This document shows positions 35,775 through 44,777 of a stretch of DNA of 64,000 bases, in pieces. Under the pieces are notes generated by a model. It was not told where the DNA came from, made no database searches, and saw only the letters and a program-made list of their open reading frames with translations. This stretch comes from JAHBVL01 sp963712055 (GTDB lineage Bacteria > Chloroflexota > Chloroflexia > Thermomicrobiales > UBA6265). The stretch spans positions 682,001 to 746,000 of the forward strand of contig CAVQGN010000003.1 in assembly GCA_963712055.1 (NCBI GenBank). Direction: 5' to 3'. The position numbers were made by a program, and so were the translations under genes. Each line of letters begins with the position of its first letter. Within the stretch, counting starts at the first letter, position 1.

Positions 35775-36800
35775 ATGATGGGAATCTGGAACGTCATCGG
35801 ACGCCGGATCGCTCTCTCGCTGATCACCCTCTTGCTCGTCAGTCTGGCGATGTTCAGCCTGATGCATGCGGTGCCCGGTGATCCGATCGACGCGGTGCTC
35901 GGCGAACGTCAGGCTGATCGTCCCGAGGTCAGGGAAGCGTTCGAGCGGCTCTATGGTCTCGATAAACCGTTGCCGGTCCAGTACGGTTACTACGTGAAAA
36001 ACCTTCTCCAAGGCGATTTCGGTCGATCGATCTCGACGAACCAGCCCGTGTCAGAAGAACTCCGGACCGTCATTCCGGCGACCGTCGAACTCGCGTTTGC
36101 CGCGATGACGCTGGCGCTTCTCCTGGGGGTTCCTCTCGGGATTCTGGCCGCTGTTCGGCGCAATCGCTGGCCGGATCATCTCGCCCGGTTGCTGGCGGTG
36201 GCCGGGGCATCGATCCCGATATTCTGGATGGCCTTGCTGGCAGCCTACTTCTTCTCCGTCAAACTTCGCTGGCTACCCCGTTCCGGTCAACTCGATATCG
36301 GTATGGAACCTCCACCGCGGGTGACTGGCATGATCTCAGTCGATGCGCTCATCGCGGGAGACGGCGATGTTTTCTGGAGTCTCATTCGCCACATCATCCT
36401 GCCGGCTTCGGTGCTGGCACTGTTTGCACTTGGTCTGATTACGCGGATGCTGCGCTCATCTCTCGTCGAAGTTATGAGCGAGGAATACATCCGCACTGCC
36501 CGGGCCAAGGGACTCGCTGAACGACGGGTCCTCATTGGTCATGCGCTCCGGAATGCACTCCTGCCGACCATCACGGTGCTGGGATTGACGTTTTCCGGTC
36601 TCCTGACCGGTACCACCCTGGTCGAAACGATCTTTTCCTGGCCGGGGATGGGGCAGTACGCGGTCAGGATGGCGTCGTCGTTCGACTATCCCGGTCTGAT
36701 CGGCGTCACGCTCGTGGTCGCGGTGATCTATATCATCGTCAGCCTGCTGGTCGACATTGCCTATTCGCTGCTCGATCCGCGAGTTCGCGTCAGTGGATGA
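35775..36800 (+). CDS. Peptide ABC transporter permease, DppB family
   Basis: A 341-residue inner-membrane permease. The N-terminal IGRRIALSLITLLLVSLAMFSLMHAVPGDPIDAVLGE is the DppB signature. It also has YYVKNLLQGDFGRSIS and, in the C-terminal part, EVMSEEYIRTARAKGLAERRVLIGHALRNALLPTITV (EAA loop). AAGGAG is placed just before the paired ATGs at 35775 and 35778. The end overlaps the next gene by eight bases. A substrate more specific than oligopeptide or nickel-like cannot be given. Confidence 0.92.
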   Translation: MMGIWNVIGRRIALSLITLLLVSLAMFSLMHAVPGDPIDAVLGERQADRPEVREAFERLYGLDKPLPVQYGYYVKNLLQGDFGRSISTNQPVSEELRTVIPATVELAFAAMTLALLLGVPLGILAAVRRNRWPDHLARLLAVAGASIPIFWMALLAAYFFSVKLRWLPRSGQLDIGMEPPPRVTGMISVDALIAGDGDVFWSLIRHIILPASVLALFALGLITRMLRSSLVEVMSEEYIRTARAKGLAERRVLIGHALRNALLPTITVLGLTFSGLLTGTTLVETIFSWPGMGQYAVRMASSFDYPGLIGVTLVVAVIYIIVSLLVDIAYSLLDPRVRVSG

Positions 36801-37707
36801 CATCGTTTCAGGCGCGCTTGATAGCCGATCCGGTCTGACGCTTTCCCCATCTGATATCGACCTTGCCGGTCCGATCAGCCACCAGCGCGGCGCGGCCTCC
36901 CTTCTCCGTGAACCGGTTGTAGTGATCAGCGCAATCGTGCTGATTGCCTGGGTCATCCTCGGTGTCACTTCGCCGATCCTGCCACTTGCGGATCCGAACG
37001 AGGTGCTGATAGAACAGAAACTCGCGGCTCCTTCTGCCGAGAACCTGTTTGGGACGGATGAACTTGGGCGCGATGTGCTCAGTCGCGTCGCCCATGCTGC
37101 CCGGATATCGCTGCCGGCCGGGTTGATCGTGGTCATCCTTTCCGTTCTCATCGGGTCGACTGTCGGCGCGATCGCTGGGCAAGCCGGCGGCTTGGTCGAC
37201 CAGTCGATCATGCGTTTGTGCGATGCTGTCCTCTCGTTTCCAACCATCATCCTTGCGATGGCAATCGCCACTATCCGGGGCGGACCCGGCATCGACAACG
37301 TGGTGCTGGCGGTGGTGCTGGTTCTCTGGCCGGAGTATGCCCGTTTGATGCGTGGTCAGGTGCTGCACCTGAAACACCGCGATTTCGTGCTCGCTGCCAG
37401 GTCGATGGGCGCGACCGCTCCCCGGATCTATCTTCGCCACATTGTCCCGAGCGCCAACGCCCCGATCGTCGTCAAGGCGACGTTGGACGTTGGCGGCGCA
37501 ATCCTGCTGACGGCAAGTCTGAGTTTTCTCGGTTTCGGCGCCATCCCGCCGACCTCGGAATGGGGTGCAATGGTCAGTCAGGGATCGCGGGTGGGCCTGC
37601 AATTCTGGTGGGCGTCGGCCTTTCCGGCGCTGGCGATCGTTTCGGTCGTGATGGCGCTCAATTTCCTCGGTGACGGTCTTCGGGACGCGCTCGATCCCCG
37701 GAGATAG
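36793..37707 (+). CDS. Peptide ABC transporter permease, DppC family
   Basis: A 304-residue partner permease. NLFGTDELGRDVLSRVAHAARISLPAGL is the conserved DppC motif (compare the broken copy at 134-1064). LHLKHRDFVLAARSMGATAPRIYLRHIVPSANAPIVV is the EAA loop, and FLGDGLRDALDPRR is the family end. I take the GTG at 36793 as start, overlapping the end of dppB; an ATG at 36797 is out of frame. No ATPase gene follows, since the next gene is convergent 13 bases away, so this importer must use ATPases encoded elsewhere. Confidence 0.92.
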   Translation: MDDIVSGALDSRSGLTLSPSDIDLAGPISHQRGAASLLREPVVVISAIVLIAWVILGVTSPILPLADPNEVLIEQKLAAPSAENLFGTDELGRDVLSRVAHAARISLPAGLIVVILSVLIGSTVGAIAGQAGGLVDQSIMRLCDAVLSFPTIILAMAIATIRGGPGIDNVVLAVVLVLWPEYARLMRGQVLHLKHRDFVLAARSMGATAPRIYLRHIVPSANAPIVVKATLDVGGAILLTASLSFLGFGAIPPTSEWGAMVSQGSRVGLQFWWASAFPALAIVSVVMALNFLGDGLRDALDPRR

Positions 37708-37720
37708 CGAGCGGGTTTGG

Positions 37721-38455
37721 CTAGAGATCGTCGAACGTGACCGTCGGTGTCCAACCGAGCATCCGCTCGGTGCGGTCGACATCGAATGTTCGTCGCCCTT
37801 CTTCAGTGGCCATGATGTGGAAGGGTTGGAACCCGTCGAGATCGGCGGTCAGCGCCAGCAGACAGGCTTCGGCGAGGTCATAGCGGCAAACATATCCGAT
37901 ATAGCCGGGATCATCCTGACTGAGCGAGTCGGTGAAACGATGGATGCCCAAACGACTATCGACAATCGTCCAGGGTCGCAAAGCCGGGATGGTCATTCCG
38001 AATTCAGCTGCGTATTGCTCAGCAAGTCTCTCCTGGAGCGATTTGGTCAGGCAATAGAGTCCGCTGAACTTGTGTGGCAGCCCAACATGGATGAAAGTGT
38101 CGCGTGAATAGCCCGTCACGACCGCGCCGCTACTCATGTGCACGAACCGGCTGATACCAGCCTTGCGGGCGGCATCGAGCAGGTTCGCCGTCGCCACCAC
38201 GTTGGTTTGCATCAGGAGTTCAGGCGAGTCATCCGGTTCGGGCACCGGTCCCATCGCCATATGGACCACCGCGTCCATCCCCTCGACCGCACGCGCGGCG
38301 TCGGTCGCGGAAACCAGATCACAGATGATCGTTTCCCCAGTCGCAGGTTCAGGCGATTGGCGGATATCGGCACAGCGAAGCCAATGCTCGGCACCCAGCA
38401 CCTCGACCGCCGCTTGGCCAGCGAAACCGGCGGCACCGGTCAGGAGAATCTTCAT
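37721..38455 (-). CDS. NAD-dependent epimerase/dehydratase
   Basis: A 244-residue extended short-chain dehydrogenase. The nucleotide-binding motif TGAAGFAG is at the very start (MKILLTGAAGFAG). VVHMAMGPVPEP follows, and YCLTKSLQERL contains the catalytic Tyr-x-x-x-Lys. The family usually has about 300 residues, so the C-terminal substrate domain is short here. The substrate is probably a nucleotide sugar or a related sugar. The ATG at 38455 begins homology; upstream residues in the same frame look non-native. It is tail to tail with dppC. Confidence 0.85.
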   Translation of the reverse strand: MKILLTGAAGFAGQAAVEVLGAEHWLRCADIRQSPEPATGETIICDLVSATDAARAVEGMDAVVHMAMGPVPEPDDSPELLMQTNVVATANLLDAARKAGISRFVHMSSGAVVTGYSRDTFIHVGLPHKFSGLYCLTKSLQERLAEQYAAEFGMTIPALRPWTIVDSRLGIHRFTDSLSQDDPGYIGYVCRYDLAEACLLALTADLDGFQPFHIMATEEGRRTFDVDRTERMLGWTPTVTFDDL

Positions 38456-38670
38456 GCTTTGTCCCGTCTTTTCAACTTGGTCCGCGCCATCGGCACCAGC
38501 AAATGAGAATCCTAGCCCCGATCGGGTCATTCAGGGGCGGATTCAAGCGCAATGAGATTGCCAGCGGCCTCTCTAGTCGCTACATCGAGGCAATAGACAA
38601 TGTCTCGCGTCCGCCAAAGGTGTGTATGATTGGCAACATTGAAATCATGTTCCAACCCAAGGACTGACCC

Positions 38671-39678
38671 ATGCCGCGCATTCGGACTCGGCTAACCGAT
38701 CTTCTCCACCTCGAAACACCCCTCGTGCAGGCGCCGATTGGCGGCGCGACGGTTCCCGAACTCGCGTCCGCTGTCAGCAACGCCGGCGCGCTTGGGATGC
38801 TCTCGCTGACTTGGCGGAGCGCCGATGACGCGCGTGAACTGATCCGCCAAACCCGCGCTCTGACCAACAAGCCAATCGGTATCAATCTGGTTCTCGAATG
38901 GGATCCCGCTGATCGACTCGCCGTGGCGATCGAGGAAAAGGTCGATTTCGTCAGTTTCTTCTGGGGCGATCCCGGGCCATGGATCGGGGAATGTCATGCA
39001 GCCGGTATTCCGGTTTCCCATTCCGTCGCCAGTCCGCGAGAAGCAGTACGAGCGGTCGAGCAGGGCGCAGACATCATCGTCGCGCAGGGTGTCGAAGCAG
39101 GAGGCCACGTCTGGGGCGATGTCACCACCATGGCGCTGTTACCAGCGGTGGTCGATGCTGTACCCGGAACACCGGTCATTGCCGCCGGCGGGATTGGCGA
39201 TGGTCGCGGTTTTGCCGCTGCCCTGGCACTCGGAGCCGACGGAATCTGGATGGGAACCCGTTTTCTGCTCGCGCACGAAACCCCGATCCATCCCGACTAC
39301 CGTTCGCGACTCGAAGGAAGCTCAGTCAACGATACGGTTCTGACCGACCTCTTCGATGAAGGATGGCCAAACTCCCCGCTCCGGACGCTTCATAACTCAA
39401 CCTACGATGCCTGGATCGCGGCTGGCAAACCATCACCTGATCAGCGCACCGACCGTTCTGATGTCATCGCCTACCAGCCAGATGGTTCAGACATCCTCCG
39501 CTATCAGAGCGATTTCCCGACTACCGGCGTCACCGGCGATCTCGGCGCCATGGTCCAGTACGCTGGTCAGAGTGTCGGTTTGATCGGACGGTCAGCCGGC
39601 GCCGCTGAGATCGTCGATTCGATCACCAGCGAGGCGATCGAGGTCATGAGTCGCCTGAATCGAGTTGCCGCGCCGTAA
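38671..39678 (+). CDS. Nitronate monooxygenase (2-nitropropane dioxygenase family)
   Basis: A 335-residue FMN-dependent protein. The start TRLTDLLHLETPLVQAPIGGATVPELASAVSNAGALGMLSL is the class signature, and FMN phosphate binding is in VIAAGGIGDGRGFAAALALGADGIWMGTRFLLAHE. The FSWG-like motif FFWGDPGPW and VSHSVASPREA, AGGHVWG with the conserved His, are present. These enzymes oxidise alkyl nitronates such as propionate 3-nitronate, a detoxification role, in the cytoplasm. The gene is divergent from the epimerase gene. Confidence 0.9.
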   Translation: MPRIRTRLTDLLHLETPLVQAPIGGATVPELASAVSNAGALGMLSLTWRSADDARELIRQTRALTNKPIGINLVLEWDPADRLAVAIEEKVDFVSFFWGDPGPWIGECHAAGIPVSHSVASPREAVRAVEQGADIIVAQGVEAGGHVWGDVTTMALLPAVVDAVPGTPVIAAGGIGDGRGFAAALALGADGIWMGTRFLLAHETPIHPDYRSRLEGSSVNDTVLTDLFDEGWPNSPLRTLHNSTYDAWIAAGKPSPDQRTDRSDVIAYQPDGSDILRYQSDFPTTGVTGDLGAMVQYAGQSVGLIGRSAGAAEIVDSITSEAIEVMSRLNRVAAP

Positions 39679-40036
39679 CTGAAGCAAATCGTAGAGCAAT
39701 CGCCAGGGCGCAAATGCCCAGGATCACGGGCCGATAAACCACCGTTCTGAATGGATGGGGCGAAGTAGCCCTGAGGGGTTCGGTCTGTCAGCATCGAGGG
39801 TGGACCGGAGTAGATCTGTTGTGACGACGGTCAGACCTGCGAAACGAAGCCCTCACTGGGCGGAATCGAAATCGGCGTCTGTTGCACTTCAGTGATACGA
39901 GCTCCGAACTCCATTCTCCAGCGCCCAATCCGCGGGACCACCCCGAAACCCATGCAAACCGTTTCCAGCGACCATTGCTTTATGATGACCCAGAAAAGCC
40001 ATCGGACTCTCCCGTCCCTTCGTCGAAAGAACCCCT
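39679..40036. other. Intergenic region with no recognised gene
   Basis: These 358 bases lie between the nitronate monooxygenase and sulfhydrylase genes, which point the same way. I see no ORF with homology, no terminator with a T-run and no strong promoter. A short TTGCTTTATGATG stretch at about 39976 may be part of a promoter for the next gene. Confidence 0.4.
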
Positions 40037-41401
40037 ATGAACCACCCGGCTAACAACCAGAACGGCACGAAACCCGATCACCCACCCGCCGAGGATCATG
40101 TTTTTGGGTTCAATACCATGGCCGTGCACGCTGGACAGCGACCCGATCCAACCACCGGTGCACGTGCCATGCCGCTCTACCAGACAACCTCGTATGTTTT
40201 CGAGGACACCGATCACGCCGCCGAGCTTTTCGCCCTCCAACGCTTTGGCAACATCTACACCCGGATCATGAACCCGACCACGGCCGCGTTCGAGGAACGG
40301 GTGGCTGCGCTCGAAGGCGGCGTCGGCGCGCTGGCAGTCGCTTCTGGTCAGGCAGCGCAATTTATCGCACTGGCCACCCTCCTCGCTCCCGGGGACCAGA
40401 TCGTCGCCTCGTCCGCGCTCTATGGTGGAACGTACACCCAACTCGATATCACGCTGCGCCACTGGGGTATCGATACGGTGTTCGTCGATCCCGATGACCC
40501 GGAGAACTTCCGCAACGCGATCACGCCGAAGACAAAGGTCCTGTATGGCGAAACGATCGGCAATCCAAAGATCGGCGTGCTCGACATCGCTGCGGTGGCC
40601 GCGATTGCCCACGAAGCCGGCGTTCCGTTGATGATCGACAACACCTTCGCGACCCCTTATCTCTGCCGCCCGATCGAACATGGCGCGGATATCGTCGTCC
40701 ATTCGGCGACCAAATTCATTGGCGGTCACGGGACGTCGATCGGCGGCGTAATCGTCGAATCGGGTCGCTTTCCCTGGAACAACGGCAACTTTCCCGGCAT
40801 GACAGAGCCCTCTCCCGGTTACCACGGGATCCGCTTCTACGAAACGTTCGGCGAATATGGCTATCTCATGAAAGCCCGCGTCGAAAACCTGCGCGATCTC
40901 GGTCCGGCACTCAGTCCATTCAATTCCTGGATGTTTCTCCAGGGCTTGGAAACGCTCCCGGTGCGGATGGAACGTCACTGCCAAAACGCGGAAGCAGTGG
41001 CTTCATTTCTCGTCGAGCATCCCGATGTGACCTGGGTGAGCTATCCGGGCTTGCCGGAGAGTCCGTATCGATCACTGGCGGAACGGTATCTTCCTCTCGG
41101 CGCAGGCGCGATGATGACCTTCGGTATCCGGGGTGGCCGCGAATCGGGTGCGCGATTCATCGAGGGACTCCAGTTGATCTCCCATCTTGCCAATGTTGGC
41201 GACGCCAAGACGCTTATCATCCACCCCGGCAGTACAACTCACCAACAATTGACCGATGAACAGCAGATCGAGGCTGGCGTCAGCCCTGACATGATCCGAC
41301 TTTCGGTTGGACTCGAAGATGTCGAGGATATCTGCTGGGATCTCGACCGGGCGTTGCGCGCGGCGATGCCATCTGCTATCGCCACGGGGACCACACGATG
41401 A
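40037..41401 (+). CDS. metY: O-acetylhomoserine sulfhydrylase (aminocarboxypropyltransferase)
   Basis: A 454-residue PLP enzyme of the Cys/Met metabolism family. It makes homocysteine from O-acetyl-L-homoserine and sulfide, the direct sulfhydrylation route of methionine synthesis. The start FNTMAVHAGQRPDPTTGARAMPLYQTTSYVFEDTDHAA is the typical one, and the PLP lysine is in VHSATKFIGGHGTSIGG. IHPGSTTHQQLTDEQQIEAGVSPDMIRLSVGLED near the C-terminus is also diagnostic. The stop overlaps the next start (ATGA). Both genes form an operon. Confidence 0.92.
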   Translation: MNHPANNQNGTKPDHPPAEDHVFGFNTMAVHAGQRPDPTTGARAMPLYQTTSYVFEDTDHAAELFALQRFGNIYTRIMNPTTAAFEERVAALEGGVGALAVASGQAAQFIALATLLAPGDQIVASSALYGGTYTQLDITLRHWGIDTVFVDPDDPENFRNAITPKTKVLYGETIGNPKIGVLDIAAVAAIAHEAGVPLMIDNTFATPYLCRPIEHGADIVVHSATKFIGGHGTSIGGVIVESGRFPWNNGNFPGMTEPSPGYHGIRFYETFGEYGYLMKARVENLRDLGPALSPFNSWMFLQGLETLPVRMERHCQNAEAVASFLVEHPDVTWVSYPGLPESPYRSLAERYLPLGAGAMMTFGIRGGRESGARFIEGLQLISHLANVGDAKTLIIHPGSTTHQQLTDEQQIEAGVSPDMIRLSVGLEDVEDICWDLDRALRAAMPSAIATGTTR

Positions 41402-41904
41402 GCGCCGCTGATGCTCCTACCCCAGTCTCAACCGCTGGAGCCTACGAACGGCTCAGGATCTTGATGGCCCACAAAACGATCGCGATGGTTGGTTTGTCAC
41501 CAGATCCGATGCGACCGAGTCACTTCGCGGCGATCTATATGCAATCCGAAGGCTACGAGATCATCCCTGTCAACCCTCGCCACGCTGGCAAGACGATCCT
41601 GGGCGAAACCGTCTATGCCTCGCTGCGTGACATTCCGGCCGCACGAAAGATCGGCATTGTCGACGTCTTCCGCAAGGCCGAAGATATACCGCCGGTACTC
41701 GATGATGCTCTGGCGATCGGCGCCCCGGTTTTCTGGATGCAACTTGGGATCGTCAATGAGGCCGAAGCCGAACGAGCACGGGCGGCGGGTCTCGTGGTGG
41801 TGATGAACCGCTGCGTCAAGATCGAACACGCCCGGTTTTTCGGCGGGCTGAACCTGGTCGGCATGAACACCGGTGTCATTTCTTCCAGAAGAGCGATCGG
41901 CTAG
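41398..41904 (+). CDS. CoA-binding protein, YccU family
   Basis: A 168-residue Rossmann-like CoA_binding_2 protein. KTIAMVGLSPDPMRPSHFAAIYMQSEGYEIIPVNPRHAGKTILGETVYASLRDIP carries the glycine-rich CoA-binding loop, and the end has the conserved VVMNRCVKIEHARFFGGLN. It has the standard length. Its function is unknown, but the pairing with O-acetylhomoserine sulfhydrylase, with overlapping stop and start, recurs in bacteria and suggests a role in sulfur amino-acid metabolism. Confidence 0.9.
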   Translation: MSAADAPTPVSTAGAYERLRILMAHKTIAMVGLSPDPMRPSHFAAIYMQSEGYEIIPVNPRHAGKTILGETVYASLRDIPAARKIGIVDVFRKAEDIPPVLDDALAIGAPVFWMQLGIVNEAEAERARAAGLVVVMNRCVKIEHARFFGGLNLVGMNTGVISSRRAIG

Positions 41905-41941
41905 GCAATGGGCGCGATTCGCACCAACGACCGGGTTTCCA

Positions 41942-44344
41942 TCAGGTCTCGACCCGGAGGGAAACTTCGTCAGTCGCTGACCCACAGTTGACGGAAACAG
42001 TCACCTCGCCGGGCAGGGCATTGGGAGGAATGGTCACGATCCAGAAGAGATTGCCGTCACCGTCTGCCCGAACGGTCCGTGTCACTGGGGCGGCTAAGTC
42101 TCCAGTGTGCAACTGCCATTCGCACGCGACCGATTCGGTGGTCCGCGCTTCGAGCAGGATTTGGGACCCGCGCGTGACGGCCGGAGGTTTCGTGATCGCG
42201 ACGCGAATCGGAACCAACTCCGTCCCGCGCCCATACAATTCGCTCGGCATCGTTGGGGCCGCGGCAAGCGACCAAATGCGCGTCATGGCGCTCGCACAGT
42301 ACGTCGCCTCATCGATGCCGAATGAGAGCGAAAAGGCCTCGGGATGGGACATGCCGGCAGTCATCGCGTTGCGATAGGCCACGACCGCTCCAAATGGCGC
42401 CTGTTCGACCAGCAACGTCGACCCAAGATTGGCCAACGGATAGGCTATGCCGCTGATCGATTGTGGCGAAATCGCACAGAGGTCAGAACCCGGTGGCCAG
42501 ACGCGTAGACGGAGCGCGTGAAAGGCCAGCATCTCGGAGTTTTCCACCAATCCAGCCCTGTCCAGCAGCTGCCAGGACAGCATCTCGGCGAGACCCTCCT
42601 CCAGCCAGATCGGGCGCTGGCGAGGGTGTGGGGCGGGATCGAGATAGAAATGTCCGTATTCGTGGACGATGACGTACAACCGGCTGATATCCGTGCCGGT
42701 CTTCCAGCCTCCCGAACCGGTGAATAAATCGATGGTGTCCGACTGGTAGAGACCGCGATTGTCGTCCAGCGCTCCGCTCGAACCCGCGTGGATGGTGACG
42801 GTCAGCGGTCGGCCGACCGCCGATCCCGAATACTCAGCAAAGAGCTGCTCGGCAAACGCTATGCCCTCCCGAACGAAATCAACGTCGCTTGGGTCGACTC
42901 CCGGTTCGACCACGTACGTGACTTCGGCGGTCTGAACCTCGGACCTGGCTGGGATCTGCGTCTGACGGCACCCCTGCCACAACCCGGCGCCAGTCGATTT
43001 GGCCATCGACTCGGTTTCGTTCATCCAGAGGGCAAACCGGGAGGATTCGGGCAGCGCAAGAATAGTGGCCAAACCGTGCTCCACCAACCACTGGTTCAGG
43101 AGGACCCGTTCGCCCAATTCGTCGAGCCAAATCCAGTGATGGGCTTCCCCAAGGATACCGACGTCAGATTCGACCAAGACGTCCAGACCGATCAGCGACA
43201 TGATCTGCGTCCAGGTCTCGCGACCATGACATCCAGACAGTTCGGGAATCGCGATCCCGGTCAGCGGAGCCGTAATGACCTCGCCGCTCTCCAGCTGCAA
43301 TTGCATCTGCGAGGAGATATCGAATCCTGTGAGCGTTGCTCTCTCGACCGCCGGCGCCAGTTGCTCGGGCGGCAGCAACGATGCCTCGAGGCTGAATGCC
43401 AGGGCCTCGTTCAGGGGTATGCGTTGATTGCCGACTTCCACCGCCAGGACCGACGTGTCCTCCAGCTCAGGAATCTGGAAGACGAGCGGCAGGCGAACGA
43501 GTTCTCGAGCACTGACCGGAATACCGTCGGCCGCGACACCCGGCAGGCGCAGAGACATCGCCACGGACTGCCCGTGAATTGGCGACGCAGAGAATCGCTG
43601 ACCATCACCGGTCACCACTCTGACAAGTGACGGATCGAAATCGTTCGCAACTTCTGTCCAGTTCACAATGTCAGCAACGATGGTCAGCCATCGCATGCCG
43701 GGTTGCGAAGCAAGTCCGAGCGCAGGAAAACTCTCAGCAGTCGAAGCAACTGGAACGGAAACGCGCCATCCCTGCGCGGCAAACGTCTGGCTCACCTCGC
43801 CATCAGTTGGTGTCCCGGCAATCTCCAGCGTTTGCAACACGCGCTCGAAGAAGTGCGGATCAGCGCTGAACGCGCCCCATTCGGTGTCGACCACGATCCA
43901 GAGGAGGAGCTCCGGCGCAATCCGGCGCGCTTCGAAATAGGCGGCATAGGGGGTCAACGAACGATCACTCGTCCGGTATTGATAGGTGTAGACCGCCGAA
44001 GCGCGAGTTTCGTCCGCAGTAGCGTAGCCTGGAACCTCCGCGACTCCTTCTGCATTCGGCAACACCACGGTGAACCAATCGTTGGCGACGTCCAGGACCG
44101 ATTCTTGCGGAGGTGCATCGTCGATGATGCCGGCCATCTGAATCTCGGTGAGGCCGTCGTGGAGGACGATGTTGGTGTCCGTCCGCCTGACTTCCTGCCA
44201 GCGATCCGACCACCGAATCCGAAATGCCGAGTTCTCGAACGAGCCAAACGCTGCAGTCGATACCGGCTGGAATGTCCCGGACGCGAGAAGGATCGAGCAA
44301 ATGACTACCAGACGGGGAAGAAAACGCCGAATCGAGATCGTCAT
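41942..44344 (-). CDS. Large secreted protein with degenerate nuclease-like and HEYGH peptidase-like domains
   Basis: About 800 residues starting MTISIRRFLPRLVVICSILLASG, a signal peptide. Residues about 30-350 are beta-rich and unrecognised. Residues about 358-462 (VITAPLTGIAIPELSGCHGRET through LLNQWLVEHGLATILALPESSRF and STGAGLWQGC) follow the staphylococcal-nuclease fold, but the catalytic Arg/Asp/Glu set is missing (APLTGIAIPE where RLxGIDTPE is usual). Residues about 555-590 have VIVHEYGHFYLD with WLEEGLAEMLS, a gluzincin HExxH...E zinc site. The last 70 residues (ADGDGNLFWIVTIPPNALPG) form a beta domain shared with the protein at 59290. Upstream in-frame residues are probably untranslated. 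Confidence 0.75.
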   Translation of the reverse strand: MTISIRRFLPRLVVICSILLASGTFQPVSTAAFGSFENSAFRIRWSDRWQEVRRTDTNIVLHDGLTEIQMAGIIDDAPPQESVLDVANDWFTVVLPNAEGVAEVPGYATADETRASAVYTYQYRTSDRSLTPYAAYFEARRIAPELLLWIVVDTEWGAFSADPHFFERVLQTLEIAGTPTDGEVSQTFAAQGWRVSVPVASTAESFPALGLASQPGMRWLTIVADIVNWTEVANDFDPSLVRVVTGDGQRFSASPIHGQSVAMSLRLPGVAADGIPVSARELVRLPLVFQIPELEDTSVLAVEVGNQRIPLNEALAFSLEASLLPPEQLAPAVERATLTGFDISSQMQLQLESGEVITAPLTGIAIPELSGCHGRETWTQIMSLIGLDVLVESDVGILGEAHHWIWLDELGERVLLNQWLVEHGLATILALPESSRFALWMNETESMAKSTGAGLWQGCRQTQIPARSEVQTAEVTYVVEPGVDPSDVDFVREGIAFAEQLFAEYSGSAVGRPLTVTIHAGSSGALDDNRGLYQSDTIDLFTGSGGWKTGTDISRLYVIVHEYGHFYLDPAPHPRQRPIWLEEGLAEMLSWQLLDRAGLVENSEMLAFHALRLRVWPPGSDLCAISPQSISGIAYPLANLGSTLLVEQAPFGAVVAYRNAMTAGMSHPEAFSLSFGIDEATYCASAMTRIWSLAAAPTMPSELYGRGTELVPIRVAITKPPAVTRGSQILLEARTTESVACEWQLHTGDLAAPVTRTVRADGDGNLFWIVTIPPNALPGEVTVSVNCGSATDEVSLRVET

Positions 44345-44642
44345 GGCTGGACATTCCGAAGAAAGCGTGCGACCTGACCCGAAGTGCCTGATCGCTGATT
44401 GGCTCTGATCCATCAAGTGTATCCCACCATCATCCAGATCCGCTTCCTGGCATCCCATTGCTTATCTGTTTGTTCGGCAACGGTAGCCTGATCTTTATCA
44501 CCCCGGGGCCATCGCGGCGAAACATCGACCGGGGACGAAGCCGTGGGTGCTCGTCCTTTCTCTTGACAGGATCTGCTACGATGAATTCTTCTCACGGTGC
44601 AATTTGGCGGCAGCGTCTACGTTTCCAGAGGGAGTGATCATC

Positions 44643-44777
44643 ATGGCCTCATCTGTTGCCTTTTCTCCTGATACCGATGCCTCGGTCGTCATCAACTACT
44701 CGCTGGAACTGCCGGGGAGTCATGTGGGCAAGCGAATCATTCAACTCGATCTCGAACTCGACCCCCAGACCGATTGA
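44643..44777 (+). CDS. 44-residue leader ORF, or N-terminus of the next gene
   Basis: The ATG at 44643 follows GGGAG by nine bases, the best ribosome site in this region. The peptide MASSVAFSPDTDASVVIN through LDLELDPQTD has no homologue I know. The stop TGA shares bases with a TTG start of the large gene at 44774 (TTGA), and the large gene has no ribosome site of its own. Two readings fit: a small coupled protein, or the true N-terminus of a 554-residue protein broken by a one-base loss. I cannot decide. It is divergent from the peptidase-like gene. Confidence 0.5.
   Translation: MASSVAFSPDTDASVVINYSLELPGSHVGKRIIQLDLELDPQTD

Noticed and set aside
44562..44590. TTGACA near 44562 as a -35 box for the unknown operon
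   Set aside because: No convincing -10 element stands 16 to 18 bases downstream; TACGAT is only eight bases away.
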